This document shows, piece after piece, positions 8,091 through 16,553 of a DNA stretch of 64,000 bases. The DNA is from Pseudomonadota bacterium (lineage in GTDB: Bacteria; Pseudomonadota; Alphaproteobacteria; Sphingomonadales; Sphingomonadaceae): assembly GCA_020160755.1 (NCBI GenBank), contig JAIUPN010000001.1:744001-808000 (forward strand), read 5' to 3'. Position numbers and translations under genes: made by a program. The notes under the pieces were generated by a model. The model worked only from the letters and a program-made list of their open reading frames with translations, did not search any database and was not told where the DNA came from. Position 1 is the first letter of the stretch, and every line of letters begins with the position of its first letter.

Positions 8091-8112
8091 CCCGGCTTTC
8101 GCCGGGTTTTTT
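8091..8112 (+). terminator. Rho-independent terminator of the enoyl-CoA hydratase gene
   Basis: A 6-bp stem CCCGGC/GCCGGG with loop TTTC is followed by six T residues at 8107-8112, 54 bases after the stop codon. It lies between two convergent genes. Confidence 0.8.
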
Positions 8113-8114
8113 GC

Positions 8115-8717
8115 CTACTCCGCCGCTTCCTCGACCATCACCTTCTTGTAGATGCTCGTGCGCGGATAGGAGCAGAGGCGCATCACCATCGGCTCGAAAA
8201 ACTCGAGGGGCTCGCTCTCATAGTCGGGATCGAACGCCGGCGCGTCATATTTTTCGCAGAATTCGGCGCACGCCGCATAATGCGGGCTATCGCGAAACTG
8301 GTCGCGCATGTCGCGGTCGAGCCCCAGATAGTGGAAGAAATAATGGCCCTGGAAAATGCCGTGATGCTGAACGATCCACAGATTTTCCTCTGACAGGAAG
8401 GGCTTCAGGATCGCCGCCGCGACGTCGGGATGGTTGAACGCGCCGAGCGTGTCGCCGATATCGTGGAGCAGCGCCATTACGACATATTCCTCGTCGCGGC
8501 CGTCCCTGTGCGCCCGCGTCGCGGTTTGCAGGCAATGTTCGAGCCGGTCGACCGGAAAACCGCCATAATCGCCGCCGAGCAGCTTCAGATGATCGAGGAT
8601 GCGCTTGCCATTGTTCGGCGCGAACTCTTTCTGTTCGCGCGCGATAATGTCCCAATCTTCCTGCGTTCCGTCGATCATCGACCGGAAAGTGGCGTGATCG
8701 TGCGTCATCTCGTTCAT
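8115..8717 (-). CDS. HD-domain protein (putative phosphohydrolase or oxygenase-like)
   Basis: A 200-residue soluble protein with an HD-type metal-binding core: a helix with LEHCLQTATRAHRDG and then the ALLHDIGD motif. Further histidines occur in VQHHG and HYFFHYLG. HD proteins of this small type include phosphohydrolases and oxygenases that use a di-iron centre; the substrate is unknown here. The ATG at 8717 is preferred to an ATG at 8774, because the latter overlaps the next gene and adds unconserved residues. It follows the two exported-protein genes on the same strand with a 34-base gap and may be the last gene of that unit. Confidence 0.75.
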   Translation of the reverse strand: MNEMTHDHATFRSMIDGTQEDWDIIAREQKEFAPNNGKRILDHLKLLGGDYGGFPVDRLEHCLQTATRAHRDGRDEEYVVMALLHDIGDTLGAFNHPDVAAAILKPFLSEENLWIVQHHGIFQGHYFFHYLGLDRDMRDQFRDSPHYAACAEFCEKYDAPAFDPDYESEPLEFFEPMVMRLCSYPRTSIYKKVMVEEAAE

Positions 8718-8751
8718 GGCAGCCTCTCCTGTATTTGAGAGTGAGCCTACC

Positions 8752-9468
8752 CTATTCGTTGTTATTGGCAACATTATAGGTTTGGACCTCGGCCTGCGTC
8801 AGGCAGCGCCGCGTCGACTTGTCGTCGGCATTCGCCAGCGCCTTTTGCTGGTACATGACCTCGGTCAGCAGCTTGCGCGATACGCCCATGCGGATCAGGA
8901 AATCATTGTCCTCGCTGGCGAGCAGCGCCGCATCCTGTTCGATGTCGCCGATCAGCTCCTTGGTCGCGTCGGTCCCCATCGCGACGCTCATGTCGATCGC
9001 GCTGCGATCGCCGGTGCGCGTGAACATATGGACGATGAACAGCCCGCCCGGATCGATCACGCGCGGCTGGCCGCCCATGAAAATGAAATTGCACGCGCTG
9101 AAACAGGCCCAGCCCGCCGGAATGCGCGTGACGAGGCCGAAGTTCGAGCGGATGATCCGCCCCGCAGCATTGCCCGCGCGCGCATCGCCGCCCGGCGAGC
9201 GCAGCCAGATTTCGCTGACGTCGGGATTGGCGGCCAGCGCGGCTTTCAGTCGGTCGGGCAGCCCGCCGTCGATCCGCCCTTCGGCGAGCAGCACCTTGCC
9301 GCCCTTCTTTGCGACCGGCGTGAGCTTCATCGTTGGATTGGCCGACCAGTCGGGATTGAGCGGGCATGTCGGGTTCGCGGGGTCGACCGCGGGCTTCGCG
9401 GCGCCGGTCAGGCAGGCGATCAGCCCCGCCGCGACCCCGATGCGGACAAGCTTATGCCGCAAGGACAT
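8752..9468 (-). CDS. ClpP/crotonase-like exported protein (COG3904-type)
   Basis: A 238-residue protein with an N-terminal signal sequence (about 1-23). It has a ClpP-like arrangement: SPGGDARAGN (residues 91-100) as an oxyanion-type loop, ACFSAC with Ser124 as candidate nucleophile, and LFIVHMF with His147. This pattern occurs in periplasmic proteins of the COG3904 type, which look like serine peptidases but are mostly uncharacterised. Cysteines flanking Ser124 could form a disulphide. Its start overlaps the end of the upstream gene by 17 bases, so translation is probably coupled and the two products may work together. Confidence 0.7.
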   Translation of the reverse strand: MSLRHKLVRIGVAAGLIACLTGAAKPAVDPANPTCPLNPDWSANPTMKLTPVAKKGGKVLLAEGRIDGGLPDRLKAALAANPDVSEIWLRSPGGDARAGNAAGRIIRSNFGLVTRIPAGWACFSACNFIFMGGQPRVIDPGGLFIVHMFTRTGDRSAIDMSVAMGTDATKELIGDIEQDAALLASEDNDFLIRMGVSRKLLTEVMYQQKALANADDKSTRRCLTQAEVQTYNVANNNE

Positions 9469-10012
9469 AGCGCGCCTGGCCCGGCCCCTTGCACATCCGC
9501 TTCGACACGCGCGTCTCTTCGCCTTCGACGATCACGATGTCGGTGACGTTCATGCACTGCGTCCCGTCGGCGAGCTCGTTCTTTGCCGCGACGGTCGACG
9601 ACCCGCTGACGTTGGCACGCGTTTCGCTCGTCCAGTTCGCGGTCGCGCCGACCTCTTCGCCGCGCGTCACTTCCTCGGTCGCCGCCGCAGCCTGAACCTG
9701 TTCGGCGGGGTCGAGGCGGCACGCGATCGCGTCGGTCAGCGTCCCGCTGACCTCGCCGATCGGCACATAGCTATAGACGCCGGCCTTGCTCGCCGCGTCG
9801 CCGACCGCGTCGTTGATCACATTGCCGAGGATGCTCCGGCCGATGCTGCTGCCCTTCTTGCCCTTGGGACAACCGCCGTTGCCCTCTTCGCTTGGTTTCG
9901 GGGCCGGGGTCGTGACCTTGCGGAGCAAGCCGCCGAACTGCGCCTGCGCGGGGGCCACCGCGAGCAGACAGGCCGCCAGAACGGCCGGAGTCGCCAAAAT
10001 TTTACGCATCAT
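9452..10012 (-). CDS. Exported protein of unknown function
   Basis: A 186-residue protein with a signal peptide ending A-Q-A before Q. The mature part starts with a Pro/Lys/Gly-rich linker. It then carries a small-residue helix (SILGNVINDAVGDAASKAG), which could be a glycine-zipper-like membrane-associated element, and ends in a compact cysteine-containing domain (two Cys). The family is not recognised. The ATG at 10012 is chosen because AAGGA lies eight bases upstream; an ATG at 10021 sits directly on that ribosome-binding site. The 3' end overlaps the ClpP-like gene by 17 bases. Confidence 0.65.
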   Translation of the reverse strand: MMRKILATPAVLAACLLAVAPAQAQFGGLLRKVTTPAPKPSEEGNGGCPKGKKGSSIGRSILGNVINDAVGDAASKAGVYSYVPIGEVSGTLTDAIACRLDPAEQVQAAAATEEVTRGEEVGATANWTSETRANVSGSSTVAAKNELADGTQCMNVTDIVIVEGEETRVSKRMCKGPGQARYVLAA

Positions 10013-10162
10013 CGAATCCATCCTTGTCGCGCCCGAAACCGGGCTGGCCTGCGACCCTTATTATGCGCGGTTCATGCCACCCGCTGTGATTTTCATCAAC
10101 CGTGCAACTTATGTCATCCAGACAGGTTGAATTAACGCTGAATATGTCACAGTAACGCCGCC

Positions 10163-10606
10163 ATGCTATCGCAGAAAACCCGCTATACGATCCGTGCGTT
10201 CCAGCATCTTGCCGACCATTGGGGCAAGGGGCAGGTCCAGCTCGCGGATATTGCGGAGGCGCAGAATATTCCGCCCAAATTCCTGACCGTGATCCTGTCG
10301 GAAATGGCGCGCGAGGGGCTGCTCATCTCGCAGCGCGGGCGCGACGGCGGTTACCAGCTCGCGCTGCCCCCGATCGACATCAGCTATGGCGACCTCGTCC
10401 GCCTGACGCGCGGCTCGCTCGCGCTCGTCCCCTGCGCCGCGCGCAACGCGCACGAGCATTGCAAAAATTGCCTGCCCGAGGCCGAATGCCGGATGCGCAG
10501 CCTGATGCTGAAAGTCCGCGACGACACCGCAGCGATCCTCGACCGCATCACGCTCGCCGACCCGATCGAGATGCAGCCGCTGTTCGAAACCGAAGCAGCC
10601 GAATAA
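10163..10606 (+). CDS. Rrf2-family transcriptional regulator
   Basis: A 147-residue DNA-binding protein of the Rrf2 family (relatives IscR, NsrR, RirA), many of which sense iron, nitric oxide or Fe-S status. The N-terminal winged helix contains SQKTRYTIRAFQHLA and the wing GRDGGYQLA. The C-terminal part has four cysteines, Cys91, Cys100, Cys103 and Cys109. The family's usual cluster uses three Cys in this loop, so a [2Fe-2S] or [4Fe-4S] cluster is likely. It stands alone, not beside isc or suf genes, so its regulon cannot be read from context. A bidirectional terminator follows. Confidence 0.88.
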   Translation: MLSQKTRYTIRAFQHLADHWGKGQVQLADIAEAQNIPPKFLTVILSEMAREGLLISQRGRDGGYQLALPPIDISYGDLVRLTRGSLALVPCAARNAHEHCKNCLPEAECRMRSLMLKVRDDTAAILDRITLADPIEMQPLFETEAAE

Positions 10607-10623
10607 TCACACGATCCCGAATG

Positions 10624-10655
10624 CAAAAAAAGGCCCGCTTTCGCGGGCCTTTTTG
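10624..10655. terminator. Bidirectional rho-independent terminator
   Basis: The stem AGGCCCGC/GCGGGCCT with loop TTTC is flanked by an A-run on one side and a T-run on the other. It can end transcription of the Rrf2 gene from the left and of tRNA-Ala from the right. Confidence 0.9.
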
Positions 10656-10660
10656 TGAAA

Positions 10661-10736
10661 TGGTGGAGCCTAGCGGGATCGAACCGCTGACCTCCTGCAT
10701 GCCATGCAGGCGCTCTCCCAGCTGAGCTAAGGCCCC
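10661..10736 (-). tRNA. tRNA-Ala (anticodon GGC)
   Basis: On the minus strand this is a 76-nt tRNA with encoded CCA. The acceptor arms are GGGGCCT and AGGCTCC (one G-U pair). The anticodon stem CCTGC/GCAGG encloses ATGGCAT, giving anticodon GGC. The T arm contains GGTTCGATCCC. Confidence 0.95.
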
Positions 10737-10867
10737 GTGCCATTTCATGTCGCCATGGCCAATTGACTTGGCTGCTGCGACCGGGACGCCGCCTTTAGCA
10801 GCGCCGCCGCGTGATGCAAGGGGCCAAATGCATCTTGCGACGCCTTTTTGACCCCTCACGGAAAAAA

Positions 10868-11191
10868 TCAGGTTTCGACGTCGTCGTCGTCCGCCGTTGC
10901 GACGCCCAGATCGTCGTCGCCGCCGAGGTCGACGTCGTTGTCGGGCGAATCGCTGTCCTCGTCGACATCGACGTCCAGATCCAGATCCTCGTCGACGCTG
11001 TCTTCCTTGACGACCTTGCCGGGCTTTTCGATCTGCTCGAACGGCATCGGCTGCTTCGATTTCAGCACCGATTCCGGGATCCAGTTATAGCCGCAGTTGA
11101 TGCAGCTGATCGGATCGTCCTTGGTCAAATCATAGAATCGGGTTGCGCATTTCGGGCAGCTACGCTTCGTGCCCCATTCAGCCTTGATCAT
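10868..11191 (-). CDS. TIGR02300-type FYDLN acid protein
   Basis: A 107-residue protein with two parts. The N-terminal 40 residues form a zinc ribbon with Cys12/Cys15 and Cys30/Cys33 around the family's RFYDL signature. The C-terminal half (about 60-107) is a run of Asp and Glu broken by hydrophobic residues, hence the family name FYDLN acid. It is common in alphaproteobacteria and of unknown function. The acidic tail could bind metal or mimic nucleic acid. It is divergent from aroA. Confidence 0.85.
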   Translation of the reverse strand: MIKAEWGTKRSCPKCATRFYDLTKDDPISCINCGYNWIPESVLKSKQPMPFEQIEKPGKVVKEDSVDEDLDLDVDVDEDSDSPDNDVDLGGDDDLGVATADDDDVET

Positions 11192-11316
11192 ATATGCCTC
11201 GTAACCCTTTGGAAACAGGATAAGAATATCGGAAAAGCGACGGAAGCTGAATAGCTATCCGTCAGATCGGCGTGCGCCTTGCCAGATTGCAAGGCCGCTG
11301 TCAAAAGCCGCACGCC

Positions 11317-12645
11317 ATGACCGATCAAACCGCCACGCCGCGCAGCTTTTCCGCTTCCGTTCCGCTCAAAGGCGGGATCGCGATTCCCGGAGACAAGAGC
11401 ATCTCGCACCGCTCGCTGATGCTCTCCGCGCTCGCGGTGGGCGAAAGCCGCGTCACGGGGCTGCTCGAAGGGCATGACGTCCTTGCCACCGCCGCCGCGA
11501 TGCGCGCGATGGGCGCGACCATCGAACGCCGGGACGATGGCGAATGGCGTATCCACGGCGTCGGGGTCGGCGGGCTGCTCCAGCCGCGCGAAGCGCTCGA
11601 CATGGGCAACAGCGGCACATCGACGCGCCTCCTCATGGGCCTTGTCGCGAGCCACCCGATCACCACGACCTTCGTTGGCGATGCCAGCCTGTCGGGCCGC
11701 CCGATGGGCCGCGTGATCGATCCGCTGTCGCAGATGGGCGCCGACATCAGCGCGTCGCCCGGCGGCCGCCTGCCGCTGATGGTCCGCGGCCTCACCCCTG
11801 CCATCCCCCTTTCCTACCGCCTGCCGATGGCGTCGGCGCAGGTGAAGAGCGCGATACTGCTCGCCGGCCTCAACACGCCGGGCATCACCGAAGTGATCGA
11901 ACCCGTGCCGACCCGCGACCATAGCGAACGGATGCTCAAGGGCTTCGGCGCCGACCTCGCTGTCGAATTGGGCTCCGACGGTACCCGCCATATTCGCATC
12001 CGCGGCGAGGCCGAGCTGAAGCCGCAAACAATTGTCGTCCCCGGCGATCCGTCGTCGGCCGCCTTCTTCATCGTCGCGGCGCTGATCGTTCCCGGCTCGG
12101 ACATCACCATCGCCAATGTCGGGCTCAACCCGACGCGCGCCGGTCTGGTCGAGGTGCTGCAACAGATGGGCGGCGACATCTCCCTCGTGAATGCACGCAC
12201 CGTCGGCGGCGAGCCCGTCGCCGACCTTCGCGTCCGCCACAGCGCGCTCAAAGGCATCGCCGTCGACCCCGCTGTCGTACCGAGCATGGTCGACGAGTTC
12301 CCGATCCTCTTCGTCGCCGCCGCGCTCGCCGAGGGACGCACCGTCACGACCGGACTCGACGAATTGCGCGTTAAGGAAAGCGACCGCATCGCGGTGATGG
12401 CGGCCGGCCTCAAGGCGATCGGCGCGCGCGTCGAAGAAAGCGACGACGGCCTGATCATCGATGGCACCGGCGGCGACCCGCTGCCCGGCGGCGCCACCAT
12501 CGCAGGCCACCTCGACCACCGCATCTGCATGAGCTTTGCGATCGCCGGCCTCGTCAGCAAAGCGCCGGTGACGATCGACGACATCGCCCCCGTCGCGACG
12601 AGCTTCCCCAATTTCGAAGCGTTGCTCGCAGGCTTGCAGCAATGA
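11317..12645 (+). CDS. aroA: 3-phosphoshikimate 1-carboxyvinyltransferase (class II EPSP synthase)
   Basis: A 442-residue enzyme of the shikimate pathway that joins phosphoenolpyruvate and shikimate-3-phosphate. The motif PGDKSISHRS is at about 24-33. RPMGRV, MASAQVKSA, PTRDHSE, ELRVKESDR and LDHRICMSF follow in the order of the enzyme. The overall pattern matches class II enzymes such as the Agrobacterium CP4 type. The loop that contacts phosphoenolpyruvate reads GNSGTSTR with Gly100. In CP4 the equivalent position 100 is Ala, a change known to lower glyphosate affinity, so this enzyme keeps the ordinary Gly. The ATG at 11317 begins the usual N terminus. Its stop overlaps the cmk start (ATGA), so the two are translated together. 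Confidence 0.96.
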   Translation: MTDQTATPRSFSASVPLKGGIAIPGDKSISHRSLMLSALAVGESRVTGLLEGHDVLATAAAMRAMGATIERRDDGEWRIHGVGVGGLLQPREALDMGNSGTSTRLLMGLVASHPITTTFVGDASLSGRPMGRVIDPLSQMGADISASPGGRLPLMVRGLTPAIPLSYRLPMASAQVKSAILLAGLNTPGITEVIEPVPTRDHSERMLKGFGADLAVELGSDGTRHIRIRGEAELKPQTIVVPGDPSSAAFFIVAALIVPGSDITIANVGLNPTRAGLVEVLQQMGGDISLVNARTVGGEPVADLRVRHSALKGIAVDPAVVPSMVDEFPILFVAAALAEGRTVTTGLDELRVKESDRIAVMAAGLKAIGARVEESDDGLIIDGTGGDPLPGGATIAGHLDHRICMSFAIAGLVSKAPVTIDDIAPVATSFPNFEALLAGLQQ

Positions 12646-13271
12646 TCATCGCGGTCGACGGCCCCACCGCATCGGGCAAGGGCACGATCGCGAAGGCGCT
12701 CGCGGCGCATTTCGCCCTGCCGGTGCTCGACACCGGGCTGCTCTATCGCGCCGTCGGTTACCAGACGCAGCTCAATCATGGCGACCCCGACAACGCCGCC
12801 GACGCGCTCGCGGCGTGCGACTTCCCCGACAGCCTGCTCGGCGATCCGGCACTGCGCTTCGAAAGCACCGGCAGCCTCGCCAGCCGCGCCTCGGTCCATC
12901 CCGCGGTGCGTAAGGCACTGTTCCAGCGGCAGGTCGATTTCGCGAACCAGCCCGGCGGCGCGGTGCTCGACGGCCGCGACATCGGCACTGTCATCGCGCC
13001 GCACGCCGACGCCAAGCTGTTCGTGACCGCCAGCCCCGAAGAGCGCGCGCGCCGCCGCCATGCCGAAATGCTCGGCCGCGGCGTCGAAATCAGCTACGAC
13101 GCGGTGCTCGCCGACGTCCACGCCCGCGACGCGCGCGATACCGGGCGCGCCGATGCGCCGCTGCTCCGCGCACCCGACGCGATGCTGCTCGACAATACGG
13201 ACATGGACAAGGCCGCCGCGCTCGCCGCCGCGATCGCCTTCGTCGAGGAGCGCCGCAAGGCAGCACGCTGA
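12642..13271 (+). CDS. cmk: Cytidylate kinase
   Basis: A 209-residue nucleoside monophosphate kinase that phosphorylates CMP and dCMP with ATP. The P-loop GPTASGKGT is at about residues 7-15, followed by LDTGLLYRAVG, the DGRDIGT motif and an Arg-rich lid (ERARRRHAE). Length and motif order match the family. It overlaps aroA by four bases and is followed, after a 274-base leader, by rpsA. The aroA-cmk-rpsA order is widely conserved in proteobacteria. Confidence 0.95.
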   Translation: MIIAVDGPTASGKGTIAKALAAHFALPVLDTGLLYRAVGYQTQLNHGDPDNAADALAACDFPDSLLGDPALRFESTGSLASRASVHPAVRKALFQRQVDFANQPGGAVLDGRDIGTVIAPHADAKLFVTASPEERARRRHAEMLGRGVEISYDAVLADVHARDARDTGRADAPLLRAPDAMLLDNTDMDKAAALAAAIAFVEERRKAAR

Positions 13272-13286
13272 AACCGGCTTTCCGCC

Positions 13287-13315
13287 TTGCTTCGGCCGGG
13301 TTTCGCGACTATATG
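13287..13315 (+). promoter_or_regulatory. Candidate rpsA promoter
   Basis: TTGCTT at 13287-13292 and TATATG at 13310-13315 are separated by exactly 17 bases, the ideal spacing for a housekeeping promoter. It lies just after the cmk stop codon and would start a leader of about 220 bases before rpsA. Confidence 0.55.
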
Positions 13316-13545
13316 CGCGCCGTCCGACAGGCTTTTTGCCGGTCGAGGCACGGACAAACCGCCGCCCCGAACCGGGCGTCGGGCGTGACGGGACGCACCC
13401 GCCGCGTCCATTTTGCTTTGCCCGAGCCTTGCCCGTGAAGCGCCCGGAGGATGTCTTGCTCCGCATCCGGCGGGCAGGACGGATCGGCCACAAGACCAGC
13501 GGAACCAACCGCTTGGCCGGAACAAATGAAGTAAGGAAACTCTCT
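13316..13545 (+). promoter_or_regulatory. Long rpsA leader with hairpins
   Basis: This gene-free segment of about 230 bases is very GC-rich. It holds possible hairpins, for example CCGACAGGC facing GCCGGTCG near 13322-13345, and a C-rich/G-rich pair around 13360-13400. It ends with AAGGAAAC before the ATG. Long leaders of rpsA are often sites of S1 autoregulation; that role here is inference. Confidence 0.4.
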
Positions 13546-15258
13546 ATGGCCTCTACGGCTTTTCCGTCGCGCGACGATTTCGCCGCGATGCTCGACGAAT
13601 CGCTGGGTGGTGCTGATGGCGGCTTTGAAGGCCGCGTCGTCAAGGGCACCGTGACCGCGATCGAAAACGACCTGGCAGTGATCGACATCGGCCTGAAGAG
13701 CGAAGGCCGCGTGCCGCTTCGCGAATTCGCGATGCCGGGCCAGAAGGCCGACATCAACGTCGGCGACGAAGTCGAAGTCTATGTCGACCGCGTCGAAAAC
13801 GCCAATGGCGAAACCATGCTGTCGCGCGACCGTGCTCGCCGCGAAGCCGCCTGGGACCGCCTCGAAGAAGAATTCAACAAGGAAGCCCGCGTCGAAGGCG
13901 TCATCTTCGGCCGCGTCAAGGGCGGCTTCACCGTCGACCTCGGCGGCGCCGTGGCGTTCCTTCCCGGTTCGCAGGTCGACATCCGCCCCGTGCGCGACGT
14001 CGGCCCGCTCATGGATCTGCCGCAGCCCTTCCAGATCCTCAAAATGGATCGCCGCCGGGGCAACATCGTCGTGTCGCGCCGCGCCATCCTCGAAGAAACG
14101 CGCGCCGAACAGCGCTCGGGCCTGATCCAGAACCTCGAAGAGGGCCAGATCATCGAAGGCGCCGTCAAGAACATCACCGATTATGGTGCGTTCGTCGACC
14201 TCGGCGGCATCGACGGCCTGCTCCATGTCACCGACATGAGCTACAAGCGCGTCAACCACCCGAGCGAAGTCATCAACATCGGTGACAATGTCCGCGTCCA
14301 GATCATCCGCATCAACCGCGACACGCAGCGCATCAGCCTCGGCATGAAGCAGCTCGAAAGCGATCCGTGGGAAGGCGTCGCCGCCAAGTACCCCGTCGGT
14401 GCGAAGCTGTCGGGCACGGTCACGAACATCACCGATTACGGTGCGTTCGTCGAACTCGAACCCGGCATCGAAGGCCTGGTCCACGTCAGCGAAATGTCGT
14501 GGGTCAAGAAGAACGTCCACCCCGGCAAGATCGTTTCGACCAGCCAGGAAGTCGACGTCATCGTCCTCGAAGTCGACAGCGACAAGCGCCGCATCTCGCT
14601 GGGTCTCAAGCAGGCTCAGTCGAACCCCTGGGGCGCGTTCGCCGAAACCCACCCGATCGGTTCGGTCGTCGAAGGCGAAGTCAAGAACGCGACCGAATTC
14701 GGTCTGTTCGTTGGCCTGCCGGGCGACGTCGACGGCATGGTTCACATGTCGGACATCGCATGGGGCATCTCGGGCGAAGAAGCGCTGCACCTCCACCGCA
14801 AGGGCGAAGCCGTGCAGGTCGTCGTTCTCGACGTCGACGTCGAGAAGGAACGCATCAGCCTCGGCATCAAGCAGCTTGAAAAGGGTGCTCCGGCCGTTGG
14901 CGGCGGCGCCGCTGCTGCCGGTTCGCTGAAGAAGAACGACGTTGTCACCGTCTCGGTCCTCGAAGTCCGCGACAATGGCCTCGAAGTTCAGGCTGGCGAC
15001 GATGGCGCTACCGGCTTCATCAAGCGCGCCGACCTTGGCCGCGACCGCGACGAACAGCGCGCCGAGCGCTATCAGGTCGGTCAGAAGTTCGATGCGATGG
15101 TCATCGGCTTCGACCGCTCGAAAAAGCCGAACTTCTCGGTCAAGGCGATGCAGATCGCCGAAGAGAAGCAGGCTGTCGCGCAGTACGGCTCGTCGGACTC
15201 GGGCGCCTCGCTCGGCGACATCCTCGGCGAAGCGCTGAAGGCCGGCAAGAAGGACTGA
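13546..15258 (+). CDS. rpsA: 30S ribosomal protein S1
   Basis: A 570-residue RNA-binding ribosomal protein needed for initiation on most mRNAs. Six S1 (OB-fold) repeats can be followed, at about 25-90, 110-175, 197-265, 282-352, 369-440 and 458-525. Repeats 3 and 4 both contain ITDYGAFV, and the domains end in R-I-S-L-G. The length and repeat number match alphaproteobacterial S1. The ATG at 13546 follows AAGGAAAC and starts the normal N terminus MASTAFPSRDDF. Codon use is strongly biased, as expected for high expression. A strong terminator follows 30 bases after the stop. Confidence 0.97.
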   Translation: MASTAFPSRDDFAAMLDESLGGADGGFEGRVVKGTVTAIENDLAVIDIGLKSEGRVPLREFAMPGQKADINVGDEVEVYVDRVENANGETMLSRDRARREAAWDRLEEEFNKEARVEGVIFGRVKGGFTVDLGGAVAFLPGSQVDIRPVRDVGPLMDLPQPFQILKMDRRRGNIVVSRRAILEETRAEQRSGLIQNLEEGQIIEGAVKNITDYGAFVDLGGIDGLLHVTDMSYKRVNHPSEVINIGDNVRVQIIRINRDTQRISLGMKQLESDPWEGVAAKYPVGAKLSGTVTNITDYGAFVELEPGIEGLVHVSEMSWVKKNVHPGKIVSTSQEVDVIVLEVDSDKRRISLGLKQAQSNPWGAFAETHPIGSVVEGEVKNATEFGLFVGLPGDVDGMVHMSDIAWGISGEEALHLHRKGEAVQVVVLDVDVEKERISLGIKQLEKGAPAVGGGAAAAGSLKKNDVVTVSVLEVRDNGLEVQAGDDGATGFIKRADLGRDRDEQRAERYQVGQKFDAMVIGFDRSKKPNFSVKAMQIAEEKQAVAQYGSSDSGASLGDILGEALKAGKKD

Positions 15259-15288
15259 TAATTTCACCCTTCTGCCGCAAGGCAAAAG

Positions 15289-15325
15289 AAAAGGCCCGCA
15301 GAGTGTCCCTCTGCGGGCCTTTTTC
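15289..15325 (+). terminator. Strong rho-independent terminator of rpsA
   Basis: A 13-bp stem (AAGGCCCGCAGAG facing CTCTGCGGGCCTT) is followed by a run of T residues. It lies about 30 bases after the rpsA stop. Confidence 0.92.
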
Positions 15326-15420
15326 TTGCGGTGATATATTTTGACCGGACAGTGATTCATGATACCTTCCCCGTGCGTTGGGAGGGGTCTCACGCAAAAA
15401 GGGCCGGCAACGACCGGATG

Positions 15421-15434
15421 CCCGCCTCGGCGGG
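15421..15434. repeat. Short REP-like hairpin upstream of ihfB
   Basis: CCCGCC-TC-GGCGGG is a perfect 6-bp stem, followed by GAATGGCG. It resembles the CCCGC-type palindromes at 34366-34381 and 62566-62674. It lies in the 142-base gap between the rpsA terminator and ihfB, which also holds AT-rich TATATATACAT just before ihfB. Confidence 0.5.
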
Positions 15435-15467
15435 AATGGCGTGAATATATATACATAGGGGAAGCAC

Positions 15468-15746
15468 ATGATCCGGTCAGAACTGGTTCAGAAGATCGCT
15501 AGCGAAAACAGCGATTTGCGGCTCGAGGAAGTCGAGCGCATCGTCGACACTTTTTTCAATTCGATTGTCGATCAACTCGCTTCGGGCGGGCGGGTCGAAC
15601 TCCGGGGCTTCGGCGCCTTCTCGACCCGATCGCGCGACTCGCGCACCGGCCGCAACCCGCGAACGGGCGCGGCGGTCGACGTGAAGGCGAAAAACGTGCC
15701 CTATTTCAAACCGGGGAAGGAAATGCGCGAGCGTCTGAACGACTGA
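15468..15746 (+). CDS. ihfB: Integration host factor subunit beta
   Basis: A 92-residue DNA-bending protein of the HU/IHF family; with IHF-alpha it makes sharp bends at specific sites in recombination, replication and promoter control. The N-terminal helices ([20 protein letters not shown]) and the beta-arm region with GFGAF and GRNPRTG are typical. It ends in a basic/acidic helix. The position directly after rpsA is the conserved one in proteobacteria. The start is preceded by AGGGG. Confidence 0.95.
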   Translation: MIRSELVQKIASENSDLRLEEVERIVDTFFNSIVDQLASGGRVELRGFGAFSTRSRDSRTGRNPRTGAAVDVKAKNVPYFKPGKEMRERLND

Positions 15747-15785
15747 CACCGCGCACCCTGGCCGTCACGGCCCGCGATACCGGCC

Positions 15786-16553
15786 TCAGTTCTTGAGCCG
15801 GTATCCGGTCCTGAACATCCAGAAAATCACGCCGAGGCACAGCGCGAGGAAGAACGCGACCGCGCCCATGCTGACCTCGATGCCGACGTCACCCTTGCCG
15901 AAGAAGGTCCAGCGGAACCCGCTGATCAGATAGACGACGGGGTTGAACAGCGTCACCGTGCGCCACGCCGCGGGCAGCATGTCGAGCGAATAGAAGGCGC
16001 CGCCGAGGAAGGTCAGCGGATAGACGACGAGCAGCGGGATCACCTGAAGCTGCTCGAAACTCTGCGCCCAGATGCCGATGATGAAGCCGAACAGGCAGAA
16101 TGTCACCGCCATCAGGATCATGAACGCGATCATCAGCAACGGGTGCGCGACCTGCACGTCGACGAACAGGTGCGCGGTCGCAAAGATGATTGTCCCGATG
16201 ATCACCGATTTGGTCGCGGCCGCGCCGACATAGGCGATCACCGTTTCCAGCGGCGACAGCGGCGCCGACAGCATCTCGTAAATCGTCCCCGTCCATTTGG
16301 GCATATAGATGCCGAACGACGCGTTGCTGATGCTCTCGGTGAACATCGTCAACATCATCAGCCCCGGCACGATGAAGGCGCCATAAGGCACGTTGCTCAC
16401 CTCGGTCATCCGGCTGCCGATCGCCGATCCGAAGACGACGAAATAGAGCGCCGTCGTGATCACGGGCAACATCAGGCTGGTCCAGAAGGTGCGCCCGAAA
16501 CGCGCCAGTTCGAAAGCATAGATTGCGCGCACACCGCGCCAGTTCGCGGTCAT
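15786..16553 (-). CDS. ABC-2 type transporter permease
   Basis: A 255-residue inner-membrane protein with about six hydrophobic segments. It is the membrane part of a two-gene ABC exporter of the ABC-2 family, which moves drugs, polysaccharides or lipids. The ABC-2 signature region lies in the second half ([19 protein letters not shown]). Its start overlaps the stop of the ATPase gene by four bases (ATGA), so the two are made together and surely form one complex. The substrate cannot be inferred. It converges with ihfB. Confidence 0.9.
   Translation of the reverse strand: MTANWRGVRAIYAFELARFGRTFWTSLMLPVITTALYFVVFGSAIGSRMTEVSNVPYGAFIVPGLMMLTMFTESISNASFGIYMPKWTGTIYEMLSAPLSPLETVIAYVGAAATKSVIIGTIIFATAHLFVDVQVAHPLLMIAFMILMAVTFCLFGFIIGIWAQSFEQLQVIPLLVVYPLTFLGGAFYSLDMLPAAWRTVTLFNPVVYLISGFRWTFFGKGDVGIEVSMGAVAFFLALCLGVIFWMFRTGYRLKN

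Noticed and set aside
13060..13545. A longer rpsA reading frame starting inside cmk
   Set aside because: The in-frame extension overlaps cmk and reads as Arg/Pro/Ser-rich out-of-frame sequence. The ATG at 13546 has a good ribosome site and gives the normal S1 N terminus.
13309..15456. A 715-codon open frame on the minus strand opposite rpsA
   Set aside because: It is a shadow of the highly biased rpsA codons and runs through the rpsA terminator; no recognisable domain.
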